Positions 1 to 10,819 of a stretch of DNA of 64,000 bases are shown in pieces. The position numbers were made by a program, and so were the translations under genes. The stretch is from Bonia amplexicaulis. Lineage: Eukaryota; Streptophyta; Magnoliopsida; Poales; Poaceae. The notes beneath the pieces were generated by a model that was not told the DNA's origin, ran no database searches, and saw nothing but the letters and a program-made list of their open reading frames with translations. Numbering within the stretch: position 1 is the stretch's first letter; each line of letters opens with the position of its first letter. Where the stretch lies: positions 21,135,655-21,199,654 of the forward strand of contig CM070747.1 in the NCBI GenBank assembly GCA_036346245.1. The letters are read 5' to 3'.

Positions 1-171
1 TCCATCCAAATGAGACTAAACATAAATAGACTTAAACAAACATATTAGTCTCATATATGCATTAGTCAATATCACCAAAACAACATAATGGTATATGATA
101 TTATCTTTAGAATCACATTTTGATATTTGTCATTAACACCAAAACCAAGTTAAACGGAGCTTGATCTTTCA
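1..171 (-). mobile_element. Antisense 5' tip of an LTR (same family as the solo LTR at 5885)
   Basis: Read on the minus strand, this segment begins TGAAAGATCAAGCTC and continues with a TTTTGGTGTTAATGAC stretch, as does the solo LTR that starts at 5885. It runs off the left edge of the window, so its length and target duplication cannot be seen. The boundary at 171 is inferred from the shared terminus. It appears to be inserted into, or abutting, the gypsy LTR to its right. Confidence 0.6.
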
Positions 172-3100
172 TCTGGCCGCCCTGTCGCATCGCCGAGCAC
201 GCCGCTTCTGTCAGCACAGCGCCATGCCCTGCCATCACCCACTGCGCCCACATCGCCACCTTGTTCCGCCAGCTATAAAGCCCCGCCTGAGCTTCCAACA
301 GCACCGCCCCACTTCTTCTCCCACCCCAAAGAATTGGTCACCGGTGCCTTGCAGCGTGCCGGCGGCCCTTTTCTTCTTCGTCTCCGGCTCTCTGGAGACC
401 GACCGATTGGAGCAGTCCCTGGCCAATTCTGCAGCACCAAAGCTTCACTGTGGCATCGCAAACTCACCCCCACCACCAGCTGGAGCTACCTCCCACCCCA
501 GTGCGCCGGCGACGACGACCCCACCCAGCCACCATAGACCACTGTCGCCGGCCTTCCTCGGTGCTTCCCCAGCTACATGGGTTGTGCAGTGAGTATCCTA
601 CTGCCCACCTACTGCTCATGCATGCCTCAATTTTTCTTCTCCTCCAGCACGGCGTCGTCGCCCCGTGACCACCTCGCCGCCGGTGTTCAAGTAGCCGACC
701 GAGCCGCCCTGCTCCCCCTCGGCTTACACCGCCGCCCCCCTTGGCATACCCACTTCCTCAGCAACCCATTTTTCTGGCCTCCACCCTTCCTCCGGCCACC
801 GCTCGCGCTGCAGAATGTCTAGCGCCGGCCGCTTTCTCTGTTTTGCCCCAGCCACACCCTCGCCTCTTCTAATTTAATCCCCCCTTATCACAAAAAGGTC
901 GCCACCCAGTTGGTCAGCAGCGTCACGCGTGAACGCAAGGTCCAGGGTTCGAATACCGTGACCCCCCACATTTTCTTTTTATTTTGTTTTTAATTTTCTT
1001 TAATCCATTTCCATTAAGGAAAATTAAGGAAAAACTAGAACTTAATCCATGGAAGCTAATAAATTTGATAAGAATGTAAATAAGATTATTTAAGATTTAA
1101 TATTAGATTAATTATCATATATGAGTAACTAATGTGGCTTGATTATGTTTTAAAAACTAATTATTAATAAAAGGCATTAATAAAAAGATGGCTTTGGTTG
1201 AATGTCTAAATTTAATAAAGATCCCAATTAAAAAGACATCCAAGTTAAAGTTAAGGGAAATAAATTGGATATTAGGTTTAGCTATAAAAGCAAGGCTTTA
1301 AATTAAAGATTACACTTAATTATAATTAAAATATATGCCCTACCATTTAACATGCCACCATTAAATAAATCTAGGTGGTAAATTTAATTAAATAACAATA
1401 TTGAAATATGACCCTGTATAACAAGCTCGGCCCCAGATAAATAAATTTAAACTAAAAATAAAGCTATGTCTAATAATAACTAAAGTGTAGATAAAATACT
1501 AATGCTGCCAAATCTGAAGGGAATCTTTAATTAAAGATCAGGTTGGCAAGTCTATTGAAATCCCTGGGGTCATCGGTAATTAAAATAATCTCGCTAAATT
1601 GCGTTTTGATGAGCAAGGTAATATTAGGACCCCATAAAATACTACCTCCCAAATTGCTAGAAATATAAACTCTAAGATTAATTTGCCGCACCTCGCGTGT
1701 AGAACTTATGCCCTAAATATTAAATATTAACATCCAACAAATAGTGCTCAATACCCCGACCAAACTCTTACAATTGCCCGGAGATCTAACTTGACTCATG
1801 GAATTTCCTTGATAAATATAAAATAATAAAAGAAGTTATTAAATTAAAGGATCAAGTTATGGTATCCTACTGTCGGCTATACCTAGCCATCCTTGGACCT
1901 AAATGGGAATATTTCCATGAATATTCCTTCACTCTAAACTTTCCTTGGCACCCGTCTTGATGAATTTTTCTTAGCCATTTATGACTTCGCTTAAAACCTC
2001 ATTTGATTCCGAAAATAACCCACACCCAATCAACCTTGTATCAAATCACCCATTAACTCATAATAAAGCTAAATTTAGTTTATTCAGATTTATTTGGATC
2101 TTTTGAGTTATTTGCTTTTATTTGGATTAAGTTGTTTAGCGTGTAATTAGGAATTGGAAGTCCTGAAGATTCAATGGATCAAGCGAGGCTAAGATCGAGG
2201 TGAAGATAAAGACCAGAAGCTCAAGAACAATGAATGAGAAAACTTTGAGTGAGCTCAAGGCCGTGGTAAACTGCGCAAGACGAGTCAATACTTTGATCAT
2301 GTTGAACTTACATTTCCTGCAAATTACTTTTGTTTAAATTATCAAATTGCATGTTGTTATTTCATATGCAAATATATGTTTGTTTTAATATTCTAGTTAT
2401 ATGCACATTATTTGACTTGTTATTATTACACCTCCTTTGGAATATTTGAATATTTAAGCCTTGTCACCCTAGCAAAATTATAATGGTAAAATTTTCAAAA
2501 ATAAGTCCTTAATTATACGCCATGCTTAGAATTGCTTAGATACTCAAGGACGTCAAAATTCCCCAAGCATCACTTTTAATCATGAGAAACTGATTTGGGA
2601 AGTCATAGTGGAAATGACTCGTATATTTTGACATGATTATTTTAGGCTCCCAAAAACCCCAACTTGCTTAAATATCTGGGCGGATGGTACGGGGGCTGGT
2701 GTGTGGTGCAGTGGAAGCACAGTGTGTGGCTTGTGGTAGAACCACCCAGGTAACCCTAAGGACCGAATCTTGTGATGACCTCCAACTGTACAACAGTACA
2801 ACCACAAGTTGGCAAACTCTAGGCAGAGTTAACTAATTTGCATCTACTCAAATGGGTTGTGCCGGTGTGACAATGGGCGGGCAGAGGATGGCCACATCCT
2901 CCGATGTGATGGCGCAAGAGGGCACTCCTGGAAGGGTGGTCATACCTCAAAGGGAGTGAAACCTTAGCGGACGTGACTCTGCTGGGGAAAATGCATTGTA
3001 ACAGCCTTGTGATGATCTACTCAACCGCATGACCAAGGAATCGTGTGGAGCAACGTGCGAATTGTCTCTTGTGGGTAAAGTGTACAAACTTTGCAGAATG

Positions 3101-3863
3101 AAAACTATTCGAATAGCCATGCCCACGGTCAAAGAAGGATATGGGAACTTAACCAGATATAGTTCTATTTCAAAAACTTAGTGGGTGGAATTGGAAAAGT
3201 GGTGGGCAGTGGAAAGCCCTGATTTGTGTTGCCCTAGGTGTCGCCCCAGTGATAAGGTAAATGGTTATAATGCTGAAAGGTTAGCATATGGTGCAGAAAC
3301 CATGTAACGGTGGATGGAATCTGGATCGCTATTATTATTACATTCTTTCACACATTATGTTTTAGTTCAAACTGTTAGGTCTCAGAAAATTTCTATGTAT
3401 CATATTTTAAAGCAAATTATAGCAAATAAAATAACCCGAGCCTTCCCTTGATAAGCCATGCATGTTATCTATTTGCATCATATATATTGGCTTGTGGAGC
3501 ACGGTGGTTGTGCTCACCCTCGCTCACTCAATTAATCCAGAATCAGGAGTCAGATTGTTACGCTTCAGCAATACACCTGGTCGTGATGGTGAAGAAGATG
3601 AAGATGATAAGAACTAGGTCGCGAACCCTAGTTGGCTGCCTATGGGCACGTCCTGAGTGTTCCACCTGTGTGCTTCGTTTCCGCTGCTGCATTTTATTGA
3701 TTTCGGCCTAATCGGCCCATGAGTAAGTCTATTGTTATATTTATGCTTTCACATGATATGTATTTTGATGTTCAGTACTGTATCTGTGAGCACTATCTAC
3801 TGATACAGGGAATAGTACGGTAGAATCACAGAGGATTTCGGATTGTAAAATCTGGGTCCGACA
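172..3863 (+). mobile_element. Large gypsy-type LTR fragment
   Basis: A GC-rich, proline-coding stretch (172-830) is followed by AT-rich DNA and then a region ending TCTGGGTCCGACA at 3863. It holds no polyprotein. The plan (GC-rich 5' part, AT-rich middle, CA end, about 3 kb or more) resembles the clear gypsy LTR at 58913-62164 in opposite orientation and the very long LTRs of rice RIRE3/RIRE8-type elements. No primer-binding site or gag follows 3863, so this is a solo LTR or truncated element. Its left boundary is unclear. Short ORFs in the GC-rich part look like chance frames. Confidence 0.5.
897..970 (+). other. tRNA-like segment with a B-box-like motif
   Basis: A 74-base stretch contains AGTTGGTCAGC, resembling part of a pol III A box, and GGTTCGAATAC at 946-956, resembling a B box. 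The T-arm and acceptor stem do not pair well, so it is not a functional tRNA gene. It may be a degenerate tRNA-derived segment inside the LTR, or chance. Confidence 0.3.
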
Positions 3864-4509
3864 GTAAATTTCTCAAAACCACACTATTTTTAGACCAACC
3901 ACACAACAATGAATTAAGATCTCATAACAAAAAAGAACTACAAGTTTCAAAGTCAAAAGGAAAACCTAGTATAAAAACTCCGAGAAACATAATATCTGTA
4001 CTAAAAGGACTCAAACATGTAGCCTAGTGGATTGTTTCAACTTTAATGTGCAAAACAAAATATAACAAAATCAGAGTGCAAAAGTACCAGTCTGAAACCT
4101 CATTACTTGTTGGAGCATCACAGGGTAGGACTGATGACATAAAATTGACTGAGAGTAATGCACATCATAAAATTAGTAGACACAATAGTGAGGTGGTTAC
4201 TGCTTTTCAACTTTGGTCATACAATGGCCTAAAGGTTAGAGTGCGCCTGCAATGAGCAACAAAAATATATCGGAGGACCAAATGTTAACCAAGAGACATA
4301 TAAGCAAAATCAGTGTCGACATCATGCAAACAATGAGATCAGATCCGAACTCTACTAATTCCATCCTTACACCCTACAAACAATATATTATTCAGTGTCA
4401 TGAAGTTGAAAGGCATTCTATGAGAGGTCCATTCCGAAAACCAACGAAATCATTACATCGGAAAATCAGTCTAGAAGAAAATAATTTGTTCAACAAAATG
4501 AGTGGAAAT
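3864..4509. other. Intergenic, no gene recognised
   Basis: AT-rich DNA after the gypsy LTR end. Short open frames at 4046-4255 and 4252-4512 have no recognisable domain and look like chance frames. Confidence 0.5.
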
Positions 4510-4669
4510 TAAATTGTACAAGGCAAAAGGTAGAGTGGCTCATGGAAGATGAATTGATGGTGGTGACAAACATTTGAGAGACGGGGTTGAAGGCAACAGT
4601 GAACACATGGCCTCTCTTCTCCACACAGTATGTGAGCATCAGGTACCCGATGCCAGATGCCACTACACC
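4510..4669 (-). pseudogene. WAT1-related (nodulin MtN21/EamA-like) transporter exon fragment
   Basis: On the minus strand, a TTTTTAG acceptor is followed by a frame reading GVVASGIGYLMLTYCVEKRG and then HVFTVAFNPVSQMFVTTI. This matches the late exon of WAT1/MtN21 membrane transporters, whose usual form is GxxxSGxxYxLMTWCVEKRGPVF...FNPL. About 100 bases in, the frame breaks. The expected FIFHEPLYL (family FxLHEQLxLG) lies one base out of frame and then stops. No other WAT1 exons are visible nearby, so this is a decayed or captured single exon. Recognition rests on motif memory. Confidence 0.6.
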
Positions 4670-5035
4670 CTAAAAATGGAACAAATGCTACATTACTATT
4701 CGATATGTTGTAAAACCTTGCATCAGTGGCTAAGGAATGCTAAATCATTCTTTAGACAGAAATAAAGAATATTAAATCATACACATAACAACATTATATG
4801 ATATATAATAATAAACATGTGCCAGTAAAAGGCATATCCTTTGGGTCAACATACTGCAGACTAATCGCTCTCAAATGTGCCAGTAAAGTTGGAACAATGT
4901 GAATCTAAAGAGCATGCTTCACTCTTCAACATCATTACTACATATTTTTGCGTCTTAAACTAATTTTATTAAATTTTGAAACAATTCGAACTTTGAAAAC
5001 AAGCACAAGCGAAAAGTTACAGAGGAACAACGAAA

Positions 5036-5211
5036 CAATCATACCATTCAACTCAATGGAATAGTAGTGTTGGTTGATCGGCTCCAAATGCCAGTAATAA
5101 ATCTAAGGATCCTACATGGGCAACAATCATACCATTCAACTCAATGGAATTGTAATGTTGGTTGATCGGTCCCAAATGCCAGTAATAAATATAAGGATCC
5201 TATATGGGCAA
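5036..5211. repeat. 88-bp tandem duplication
   Basis: Two head-to-tail copies of an 88-base unit start at 5036 and 5124. Each begins CAATCATACCATTCAACTCA and ends with a TGGGCAA-type sequence. They differ at only a few positions. Confidence 0.85.
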
Positions 5212-5556
5212 CTCAGAGCATGAAACAAATTGACATGATCAAATAATGTTTGATATAACAAACCAGAGAGAGCGATTCATACCTAGTAGTTGTTGGCATC
5301 GTTGATGTTGGCATGTTAACAAATTCTCTACAGGTATGAAAAATTCAGATCAAAAACAAAAAAGTGCCACGCAGCAAAATGCTACCCCCAAATGATCAAT
5401 CGGATAAATGTATCCCTTTCCCTCATTTTCTTTTGCAATCTACTTTGCATGCCAAAAACCCTCTTTTCTTAGCCATCACAAAATGAAACAAAGCAATGCC
5501 ATGATGATGCATCAAAAAGGTAAATCTCTCAAGAACTCCCCCCAAGCCTTACTTAC

Positions 5557-5683
5557 TTGCATAGGGCTCATCGCATCGGTAGCCGTCCTCGCCTTCTCGT
5601 CGTCCTCGTCCTCGCACCGGCTCAGCTGGCTCTGTAGCATCCTCCACTGTGGTGTCTTCACCACCGCCGCTGCCTGCGCACAT
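5557..5683 (-). other. Possible first exon of an unrecognised gene
   Basis: On the minus strand, an open frame starts with ATG at 5683, encodes a Gly/Glu/Arg-rich 42-residue stretch and meets a good donor (AAGTAAGT) at 5556. It is more GC-rich than its surroundings, as grass first exons often are. No downstream exon could be joined with confidence. It may be a captured gene fragment. Confidence 0.25.
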
Positions 5684-5767
5684 CGCCGTTCTCACTGCCA
5701 CCCCCAAGTGCAAGAATCAGTCACCAACCAACCAATGTCTCACCCAAGCAAATACGTGCTTAGGGCC

Positions 5768-8572
5768 CAAACCACAATGCAGCACCAATGCCTAAATGAA
5801 TCTAGTTGAGATGACACAATCCTTAAAGCCAAACCACAATGTAGCAGCAGCAATGCCTAAATGAATATGGTTGAGATGACATGCTGAAAGATCAAGCTCT
5901 ATTTTAGTTGATTTTGGTGTTAATGACAAATACCATTATGAGGTTTTACAAATACTATTATAATATTTTAGTTTTAATGACAAATCTCATGCTGAAAGAT
6001 CAAGCTCTCATGCATCCCCCTCCCCCTTCTCTACAGGCATTGTATGCACACATTTAGGAGGAGCTCTCTCTATGTGTTGGAATTTCATGAGTATTGATCC
6101 ATTCTTCTTTTAATATGTATATTTAGGATGTTTACGTTGAAACACACCCGTTAAGTTTATATATACTCATGTGCAATCGGGTTGTCATCTAACTCCTCCA
6201 TTATGTGTTAATGGTTGGACGATTAATGACATCCGGATAAGTAACATTTGTTTAAAGCTTATCTTAGAGTATACAATTGTTGTATACAAGTTATATACTC
6301 GCAAATCAACTTCTATCTCATTATTTGCTGAGGTTGTCATGAATTGCCAAAATGAAAGATTGTTGAATCTAGTCCCTCCATTATGTGTTAATGGTGAAGT
6401 TTGGTAATTGATGACAATTGTTCTGTGGACTAATATTTTCCATGAGTTGGATGAATATGTTAGATTCCACAAATGAGGATGACTTGGGATGACTTCATGT
6501 GTTGAAGATCACCAAGTCAAGATGTAAGAAGAAGATGGCTTCATGTGTTGAAGGCCATCAGGAAGAAGATGTATCATGAGTTGATGCTTGTCCAAGATGA
6601 TCATATGTTGATCAAATAAAGTAAAGACCATAATGTGTTGATGGAGTTGATGAGAAGAATGCATCATGAGTTGATACATATCAAGATGATGACCCAAGAC
6701 AAAGATATGACTAGCTAGGGCTAAGGATGCGTTCTTAGTCTTTTATCAGTCTTGGTGTTTGGTTGGAAGACCGGGTTGCTAGTATAGGTTACCGTACTAT
6801 TAAGAGGGGTCATGTCTACTAGTTTGAGTCTCATGATGTGTTGATAGCTCAACCTCACCTCGTATTGCTCATCTTGACATGAGGCTTATATTTGCGAATA
6901 TGTTTTGCAAATAGTTGAAGCTCATGTGTTGAATTCTTGTAACATGGGATTATGCATTGCAAATGTGTTTCCGTTCTTTGTGATATAAGGTTTATATTTG
7001 CAAATATGTTTGGCAAATGGTTAAAGCTCATATATAAATCTTGTGACATGAGACTTGTGTTTGCAAATGTGTTTTGCAAATGTAAGAAATCTATGTACCA
7101 ATTCTTTGTGTCATGATTTCAAAAGTGTGCAAATATATTTTGCAACTTGGTGGGAATCATGTGTGATTCTTGTGTCCATGATATTGTAGTTTGCAAATGT
7201 ATTTTGCAAATTTTATTGAGATATCTGCACTTCTCAGAAAAAATCGGAACTACCGCTGTGTGCGTAGCGGTACTACTGGAGGTCGGAAGTACCGACTCTG
7301 TATGAGCGGTACAACCGGACCTGGCGGTCAGACTAGCATGTGCCCAGTTGTCCGACCAGCTTTGTGATAGCGATCTGACCGGCTAGCGGAACTACCGTTC
7401 CTTCGCGCGGAACATTTTTTTCCAGAGAGTGACTCCGCGGATTTTTTTTGAGAAGTGGTCTGACCGGTATGATTTGCGGTCTGACCGAACCTGGCGGTCT
7501 GACCGGTCCTGTGTGGGCGGTCTTAACAGACCTGGCGGTCTGACCAGTCCTGTGTGGGCGGTCTGACCGAGTTTTCCTCTGCAACAGCTATTTTTCTAAC
7601 CGTTGGCGAGGCGAGTGGAAGTACCAGCCTTTGGCCGGCGGTACTTCTGATTTCCCTATTTTTCCAGGGATTTGGCTCTAACGGCTAGTTTTCTTGTGTG
7701 GGGTATAAATACCCCCTTGTGGCCGATTGGAGAAATGGTTATTGTTGTTGCTTGACCCATTTCTGTACTCTTGAGCTAGAGTGAGGCTCTCCACTCAGTT
7801 GTGCATGTGTTGCACTTTGTGAGAAGGGAGAGAGGTTCTATATTGCATGTGTTGCATCTTGATGTGGGCTTAGTGTCCAAATTGAGCTAGTGCATTCGTT
7901 GCACATGGTGAGAGTCAAGTGAGGGACTTGACTTATTACTCTTAGAGTTTGCTGACTCTTAGACGGTGTTGGAGGCGTCGTGTGCGGTGATCTTCTAAAA
8001 GAAGGTTGTGAGAAGGCTCGGCGAAGTGTGAAGGTTGGAGCTCACCTACCCGGAGCAGGAAAGAGCTACCACTAGTGAAATTGAGGTAGAAGGCTTAATT
8101 CGTGGAGCCGGTCCGATTAGTTCGGGCTTATCTCAACATGAACTAAGGGAGACTGGTAAGTCTCCGAACACCACGGTAAAAAGAGAACGTGTCGATTGTG
8201 GTTTGTTTCCTTGTGCTCAATTTATATTCAAGCAATTTACATTCATAGAATTAAATTGATTTTTTGTCATCCTAGGATTGCAAACCTTTGACCTAGGCTA
8301 GAATTCTTAGTGCACTTAGGTGAACTTGTTTGGTTAGGCGCTATTTGTGCTAAACCAACTTGAATTTAGCTTCTGCATTGTTTACTTGGTTTGGGCAAAT
8401 AAAAAAGATTTTGAATTGATATTAATAATTTGAGGAGAATTTTTAGACCACTTATTCATCCCCCTCTAGTCGGCCTCCTCGATCTTACACATGCCTAAAT
8501 GAATCTGGTTGAGATGACACAATCCTTAAAACTCAAACCACAATGCGGCAGTAGCAATGCATAAATGCCTAA
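5768..8572. repeat. About 63-bp tandem repeat interrupted by the solo LTR
   Basis: Units containing AAACCACAATG, AATGCCTAAATGAAT and TTGAGATGACACAATCC occur at 5768-5880 (two copies) and resume at 8490-8572. The solo LTR at 5885-8489 sits inside the array. This shows what the empty site looked like and supports the insertion boundaries. Confidence 0.75.
5885..8489 (+). mobile_element. Solo LTR, 2605 bp, with perfect target duplication
   Basis: The element starts TGAAAGATC and ends GATCTTACA, an imperfect inverted terminus with TG...CA ends. It is flanked by the identical 5-base duplication CATGC at 5880-5884 and 8490-8494. Inside are diverged repeats of a TTTGCAAATGTGTTTTGC-type motif (about 6880-7210), repeats of GGTCTGACCGGT and TGTGTGGGCGG (about 7240-7570), and a TATA-like GTATAAATA near 7704. 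The end carries the CCCCCTCTAGTCGGCCTC signature common near grass LTR ends. There is no gag or pol, so it fits a solo LTR left by LTR-LTR recombination. Related copies are at 1-171 and 33357-35140. Confidence 0.85.
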
Positions 8573-9368
8573 AGTGGTCCATTTCTACCTTGCAAAATAT
8601 GTTCAAATGACGTGAGGAAAACCACAACAATAGCTAAAGCCCGATGTTTTCATGCATTGAATATCTAGTTAGACACGGGCAAAATCCACATTGAGTACAT
8701 TGAAATTTCACTTTGATACATGCACCAAAAATAGAATAGTATTGAGATGGTCATTCAACAACGAAAAACTATGTCTTTCAATTATAGATAAGACATATGG
8801 ATTAGTTATTGCATTATTCATAAAGTGAAGTAAAATAAACCAGAATCTTGATGTCACAGTTAAGGAACTTCCGCAACAAACAGGTTCATGTTTGGGAAGA
8901 GCTGAAAATATCATTTCTATGGATGATGAACCAGCAAAGTTCATTATATTATTCTAATGAAAAGTGTAGTTTCCACTTTCCAGGTAAGATGATAAAGAGA
9001 AAAACAAAGCATATTAAAAATTTATGTCTACATGTTGTTCTCACTATCTAAATAGCACCTGCAACCCGATTGAAGAAACCATTCCCTCCACAATATTATT
9101 TCACCTCTCAACTTTGATCCATCGAAACAAAGCATCAAAGAACAGAAGGTTCAATAAGGATTATGGACAGTACTGCAACAAAGATCTCCACTAACGATAA
9201 CGACAATAATGCAGCAAAGATCTTGATTGTGATGAAGTCACATACAAGTTCCTTCTCATCCATTCACAATTCCTTGGGACGTACTACACTACAAATAAGC
9301 AACGATCTCAACAATACTAACTCTGATACCAATACCATGGCATCCGGTCTCCAAAGTAACGATCTGAT
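8495..9368. other. Intergenic, no gene recognised
   Basis: AT-rich DNA downstream of the COA6-like gene on its strand, starting with the resumed 63-bp tandem repeat. Its distal part may hold that gene's original 3' UTR. Short frames at 8708-8944 and 9163-9429 show no domain. Confidence 0.5.
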
Positions 9369-9447
9369 TCAACTCAGTACCAAGAACAGAACCAACAACA
9401 ACAGAGCTACATATTGCTTGAATGTGTAGGGCTGGGGGAGTGAGATG
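9369..9447 (-). pseudogene. Severed 3' end of COA6-like exon 3
   Basis: On the minus strand, this piece continues the exon interrupted at 12929. Across the GGGCC target duplication the frame reads GPISLPQPYTFKQ, the usual C-terminus of plant members as I recall them, then a short hydrophobic tail to TGA at 9371-9369. It now lies 3.5 kb beyond the rest of the gene, behind the Copia element, with no start codon of its own. It is the part of the original gene lost from the current reading frame. Confidence 0.75.
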
Positions 9448-9452
9448 GGCCC

Positions 9453-9786
9453 TGTTAGAAATTAATCCTGTGCATGTATCTTTAATTTGGCTCATTTGTT
9501 TCCATGCATATAGTGCTAGTAACTCCATCAGTTTCCATGCATGTAGTGCTAGTAACTCCATCAGTTTTCATACATGTAGTGTTGCTTGGTATACTTGTAA
9601 TGGCATGCACTATAACCACATCCGTTACTAGGAGTTAGAAAGTCTTGTTTTGCATTATAAAAGGAAGAGAAAATGCTGCAATTTGTGAGTGGTACGCAGC
9701 ACCAAAACATTCGTGTTCCATCCTGTGTATGCACTCCATTTGAAGCGTGAGCTAGAGATTTGAGAGATTAGCAAGGGCGGCTGACA
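9453..9786 (+). repeat. 5' LTR of Copia element 1
   Basis: The LTR starts TGTTAGAAATT and ends GGCGGCTGACA. A TATA box (TATAAAAG) lies near 9656. Two copies of a CCATGCATRTAGTGCTAGTAAC-like unit form a short internal repeat near 9510-9560. Confidence 0.95.
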
Positions 9787-9788
9787 AT

Positions 9789-9800
9789 TGGTATCAGAGC
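9789..9800 (+). other. Primer-binding site of Copia element 1
   Basis: TGGTATCAGAGC, two bases after the 5' LTR, is the standard plant site for the 3' end of initiator methionine tRNA, which primes minus-strand cDNA synthesis. Confidence 0.95.
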
Positions 9801-9803
9801 AAA

Positions 9804-10792
9804 ATGTCGGCCCCCGACTTTGCCATAGACCACTCCCGTACACCGCAACGACATGGCCGTGGACGCTCGCCGTCCCCACCGACGCCCCGCCCGCATCGAC
9901 GTGATGGCGGCCAGCGTGAACTCGTTGTCCAGCGGATCGTGAAGGAGAGTAGTGGCTCCATCTCCTACCCCATGCTCACACGCTCAAATTACTCCGATTG
10001 GGCGGTGTTGATGCGTGTCAACCTACTGAGCTCAAGGCACGTGGGACGCCGCCGACGACACGGTGATGTGCCATACCAGAAGACCGCCAGCCCTTTCGGC
10101 GATCCCACGCGGTGCCTCCGGAAATGCTCCGGCCGCTCGCCGAGAAGGACAACGCCAAAGAAGCCTGGGACGCCCTCAAAGCAATGAGGGTTGGGGCGGA
10201 TCGAGTGCGTGAATCCAAGGCACAGAAGCTACGCCAAACATTTGAGTCCATGCGATTCAAAAATGGCGAGCACGTGGAGGACTTGATCTCCGGCCTGTGG
10301 TGTCGTCAGCGACCTTCGCCTCCTTGGGGAGGAGTTGTCAGAGGAGAAGGTCGTCCGCAAGTTACTACGTGTTGTTCCCCGCAGGTATCGCCAAATCGCC
10401 TTGTCCATTGAAACCTTGGTTGACCTTAGCACTGTCCATCGAGGACCTCACTCGCCGGCTCCCCACTGCCGAGGACCGTGGAGAGTCGGACGATGAGGAA
10501 GGAGACCAGGTTCTACTCACGGAGAAGGAATGGTCGTCGTACAACACCAAAGAGACCGGCATGTCCGCCTCTCGCGCCGCTGCGAACAACGGGAAGACGT
10601 CGCGCTCACGCCAGCGCGGCCGGCGTAGCCGCGGGCGTAACGAAGGAGACGGGGAACCAAAGTTTGGGCCATCCCAAGCCGCATTCCACGACATCTCCAA
10701 GGACAAATGCCGTTATTGCGGCAAACTCGGCCACTGGGCCTAGGACTGCCGAATCTTCTCCAAGCCGAACCAGAGCAGGCTGAGGGCGAAGA
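9804..10792 (+). pseudogene. Copia element 1 gag, frameshifted
   Basis: The frame opens at ATG 9804 (MSAPDFAIDHS). YPMLTRSNYSDWAVLMRVNL is the N-terminal Copia gag motif. The frame shifts near 10110, giving PLAEKDNAKEAWDALKAMRV and FKNGEHVEDLISGL, then shifts again before the acidic and basic linker. A CX2CX4HX4C zinc knuckle (CRYCGKLGHWA-stop-DC, about 10707-10750) carries an in-frame TAG. Gag normally forms the particle that packages the RNA. With two shifts and a stop it cannot be made intact here. Confidence 0.85.
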
Positions 10793-10819
10793 CGAGCCCA
10801 CGTTGTTAATGGCTCAGGT

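Noticed and set aside
897..970. Functional tRNA gene
   Set aside because: Acceptor and T stems do not pair and no anticodon arm can be drawn.
5885..8489. Possible host gene on the basis of CDS-like patches
   Set aside because: The TG...CA ends, CATGC duplication and family repeats show it is a solo LTR. Short frames inside have no domain.
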